Source of the DNA: Zygnema cylindricum
Taxonomy: Eukaryota; Streptophyta; Zygnematophyceae; Zygnematales; Zygnemataceae
Assembly: GCA_037447655.1 (NCBI GenBank)
Contig: JBBHKE010001650.1
Location: 1-33,697, forward strand
Direction of reading: 5' to 3'
Length of the DNA stretch: 33,697 nucleotides
Shown one piece after another: positions 32,101 through 33,697 of the stretch. The notes beneath the pieces were generated by a model. It made no database searches and had not been told where the DNA came from. It saw nothing but the letters and a program-made list of their open reading frames with translations. Position 1 is the first letter of the stretch. Every line of letters begins with the position of its first letter. A program made the translations under genes and the position numbers.

Positions 32101-33632
32101 CTCTCCCCTTCTCTTTCTCTCTCTCTCTCCTTCTCTCTCTCTCTCTCTCTCGTTTCTTAAGGCTCAGCAGATGGAAATCCTTTATCAAGGCGGTTCTTTA
32201 AATTTATCTCCCTTCCCTCTCCCTCTCCCTCCCACTCCAACTTTCCATGTACTTCTCTCTCTCTCTCTCTGCCTCTACCCTCTCCCTCCCATGACCCCTC
32301 TCCTCTCCCTCTCCCTCAATAGTCGTCTCCCTATCCCCCTGTCCCTTCCCTTCAAATCTCCCTAAATCAATGCCCCAATTCAACCTAAACTTTTGCTCTG
32401 AAGAACAAAATAAAGGAAACACATATATGCTATGCTAAATGATGTCGACCACTTTTGTTTTTTTTTATGTTTTCTCTTTTTTTTGTTTTTTGTTTGTACT
32501 TTTTGGTTTAGGTTTTATACAAAATTTTGTTGGAAAGTTTCAAAATCCCCCGACGTCTCCTCCTGACAGGTACACCTGTCCAGAACAACCTGACCGAACT
32601 TTGGTCTCTTTTGCATTTTTGTATGCCCAAAATATTTCGAGACCTGCCCGAGTTTCTGGATTTTTTTTCTCCCGTGGAAACGAGTGGCCAGCTGGCAATC
32701 CGCAATTGGCCGCGAAAAATCGAAGGTCAGAAGTTAAGGTAGTCTTGAGCTGAACTGAACTGAACTGAACTGAATCGAATCGAATTGAATCAACCTGAAT
32801 TGAACTGAATTGAACTGAATCAAATCAAATCGAATCGAATCGAAAATCGAATCGCATTGAATTGATTTGAACTGAATTGAACTGAATTGTATCTAATTGA
32901 ATTGAATTGAATTGAGTTGATTTGACTTCGGAAAGTGGTACAACATGGATTGAAGTCGAGTCGTAATCGTAAGCAAGTGAAAATAAATTAAATTAAATAA
33001 TATAATTTAGATTCATTTAATGGGTTGGAACTTTTCGGGTTTGTGTGTGAAGACTCCTGAATGTTCTTTTTTGTCTTTTAATGTTTTCTTTGAACTGTTT
33101 TCTTCTGAGAAGACAAATATGATATTCTTTCATTTATACTCATCAACATCATTAGTGTGACCTGCAAATCAGTAATTTTTTTCCCCTATTATTTTTTGAA
33201 TTTATATTTAGGAGCATATATATGAACTGGTGTGGCCAAAAGTGAATAATATTTTGGTGCAAAAAATAACTCAATCGCTGTAACACTAATTACTTTAAGG
33301 AGTGGAAGATTGTTTTGTTGTTGGTTTCTTCTTTTTATCAATCGACACATAACTTTTGTAGATATGTAAAGAACTTTCCTTTCTTTTATGTATGTTTTTT
33401 TCCCTTTCCTTATCTTTCTTTTCTTAAATTCTTTTGTTGGTCTTTTTTTTTTTCGGGCTGTCCCAGGTGATTATGTGGGAGAAAAATCGGATGGAAACAG
33501 TGTAAAGAAAATTGGAATTAAGCGATTAAAATTGTTGCGAGATTTGATGCACTGTTTTATGATTCGTCGAACAAAAACGGAACTCATGGAACAGGGAGTT
33601 TTGGAACTGCCTCGTCTCAGAGATATTTCCAT
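28968..33632 (+). CDS. CHR10: SNF2-family chromatin-remodelling ATPase, CHR10/ALC1-like (partial, seven exons visible)
   Basis: A nuclear DNA-dependent ATPase of the group of Arabidopsis CHR10 and animal ALC1/CHD1L. Inferred exons: 28968-29154, 29446-29453, 30714-30792, 31070-31230, 31796-31930, 32512-32725 and 33467-33632; the gene continues beyond the window. All introns are GT-AG and the frame is open throughout. SNF2 motifs appear in order: Q-motif-like [16 protein letters not shown], Walker [12 protein letters not shown], Ia [18 protein letters not shown], Walker [31 protein letters not shown], then HFCMPKIF and [13 protein letters not shown] before lobe 2. The second helicase lobe and any macro-like domain lie outside. 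The start has context gccATGGC. An upstream in-frame ATG at 28755 lies in repeat sequence and is not preferred. The DEAQ box and the RLKNP, LTELW and HFCMP stretches favour plant CHR10 over other SNF2 groups. I see no damaging change. Confidence 0.88.
29446..29453 (+). CDS. CHR10: Helicase exon 2: 8-nt microexon
   Basis: GCGATGAG lies between acceptor atttgcag and donor gtatga. Joined to exon 1 (…TTTTAG) and exon 3 (ATGGGT…), it gives ILG-DE-MGLGKT, the exact SNF2 motif I sequence. Without it exon 1 cannot join exon 3 in frame (phase 1 to phase 0) and DE is lost. Confidence 0.85.
29828..30272. repeat. Degenerate ATTGAAC/ACATTGAA minisatellite in helicase intron 2
   Basis: About 445 bases built of imperfect copies of a 6-8 base word (attgaac, cattgaa) with interspersed variants such as aaattaa and atcgaac. 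It begins 20 bases after the end of the segmental duplication and is absent from the upstream copy. Confidence 0.85.
30714..30792 (+). CDS. CHR10: Helicase exon 3
   Basis: 79 nt. It starts [20 protein letters not shown] and ends GPF plus one base. Acceptor tggaacag, donor gtaaga. Confidence 0.87.
30845..30918. repeat. AT/ATGTAT microsatellite in helicase intron 3
   Basis: Runs of at interspersed with acat and gtat, largely self-complementary. Confidence 0.85.
31070..31230 (+). CDS. CHR10: Helicase exon 4
   Basis: 161 nt. It gives (L)[25 protein letters not shown] and NRQNSTKR. Acceptor cgtggcag, donor gtacaa; phase 0 at the end. Confidence 0.87.
31577..31622. repeat. GA/GGGA purine tract in helicase intron 4
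   Basis: Consecutive agag and ggga repeats (gagagagggagggaggggg and following). It creates spurious minus-strand low-complexity open frames. Confidence 0.8.
31796..31930 (+). CDS. CHR10: Helicase exon 5 with Walker B box
   Basis: 135 nt, 45 codons: [15 protein letters not shown], then [13 protein letters not shown]. Acceptor gggtgcag, donor gtaatt. Open reading continues past the donor, but the family sequence requires a join to VLY in exon 6. Confidence 0.85.
32090..32340. repeat. CT and CCCTCT pyrimidine repeats in helicase intron 5
   Basis: A nearly pure CT block at 32090-32152, then a cccttccctctccctctccc-type block from about 32208. Plus-strand open frames through here are low-complexity only. 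Confidence 0.85.
32512..32725 (+). CDS. CHR10: Helicase exon 6 with motif III
   Basis: 214 nt. [40 protein letters not shown], then [10 protein letters not shown] to IE plus one base. Acceptor ggtttag, donor gtcaga. The other donor at 32739 (gtagtc) would create a stop with exon 7. Confidence 0.82.
32745..32927. repeat. TGAAC/TGAAT pentamer microsatellite in helicase intron 6
   Basis: Begins about 20 bases after the exon 6 donor with tgaactgaactgaactgaac, then drifts through cgaat, tcaaat and tgaat variants. Confidence 0.88.
33467..33632 (+). CDS. CHR10: Helicase exon 7
   Basis: Begins GT to complete a Gly codon, then [30 protein letters not shown] and LPRLRDIS. Acceptor gtcccag. Donor proposed at 33633 (gtactc), just before a CT repeat that reaches the window end; this end is the least certain. 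Confidence 0.75.
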
Positions 33633-33635
33633 GTA

Positions 33636-33643
33636 CTCTCTCT

Positions 33644-33695
<52 letters not shown>

Positions 33696-33697
33696 CC
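33636..33697. repeat. CT microsatellite at the window end
   Basis: An almost pure CT run right after the proposed exon 7 donor, reaching the last base. The window may end here because the repeat interrupts assembly. Confidence 0.85.

Noticed and set aside
32726-32740. Alternative exon 6 donor at 32739
   Set aside because: Joining it to exon 7 yields an immediate stop; the donor at 32726 gives an open frame through RRTKTEL.

Overview
The window reads as nuclear DNA of a streptophyte (a green plant, possibly an early-diverging land plant or a charophyte alga; the species cannot be fixed). The evidence is a plant-type CHR10/ALC1-like SNF2 helicase gene with U2-type GT-AG introns and a plant-like start context (gccATGGC), Ty1/copia LTR retrotransposons whose primer site matches initiator tRNA-Met, and large amounts of decayed intergenic DNA. 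I see no bacterial-style operons, rRNA or tRNA genes, or CRISPR arrays.

Layout. (1) 129-3072: a broken reverse transcriptase pseudogene of a non-LTR-like family, with RT motifs, a Cys/His finger and a C-terminal segment that looks like a PD-(D/E)XK nuclease. (2) 3073-4550: AT-rich spacer with a poly-C run. (3) 4551-17460: a nested pair of copia elements. Outer element A (5-bp target duplication CTTTT) was split inside gag by inner element B at 6618-13059 (target duplication AGGCG). Both have LTRs of about 1.05 kb, a half-tRNA-type primer site and an identical 13-base polypurine tract, and both polyproteins are broken. (4) 17466-20700: spacer with one doubtful retrotransposon remnant. (5) 20966-21818: an 853-bp foldback/TIR element. 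(6) 21995-24955: degenerate repeat units of roughly 0.6-0.8 kb. (7) 24889-25937: a duplicate of the helicase 5' end (upstream region, exon 1, an 8-nt microexon and flanking intron), cut off at 25937 where it abuts a 5'-truncated third copia element C (25938-27827). (8) 27828-28820: another repeat unit. (9) 28968-33632 and beyond the window: the helicase gene, seven exons visible.

The only gene that looks functional is the helicase. Its Walker A box (DEMGLGKT) is assembled from three exons, the middle one being only 8 nt. The surrounding DNA shows repeated transposon insertion, local duplication and growth of intronic microsatellites next to this gene. The duplicated 5' end upstream keeps an open exon 1, both splice signals and the microexon, so it could serve as an alternative first exon; this is inference.
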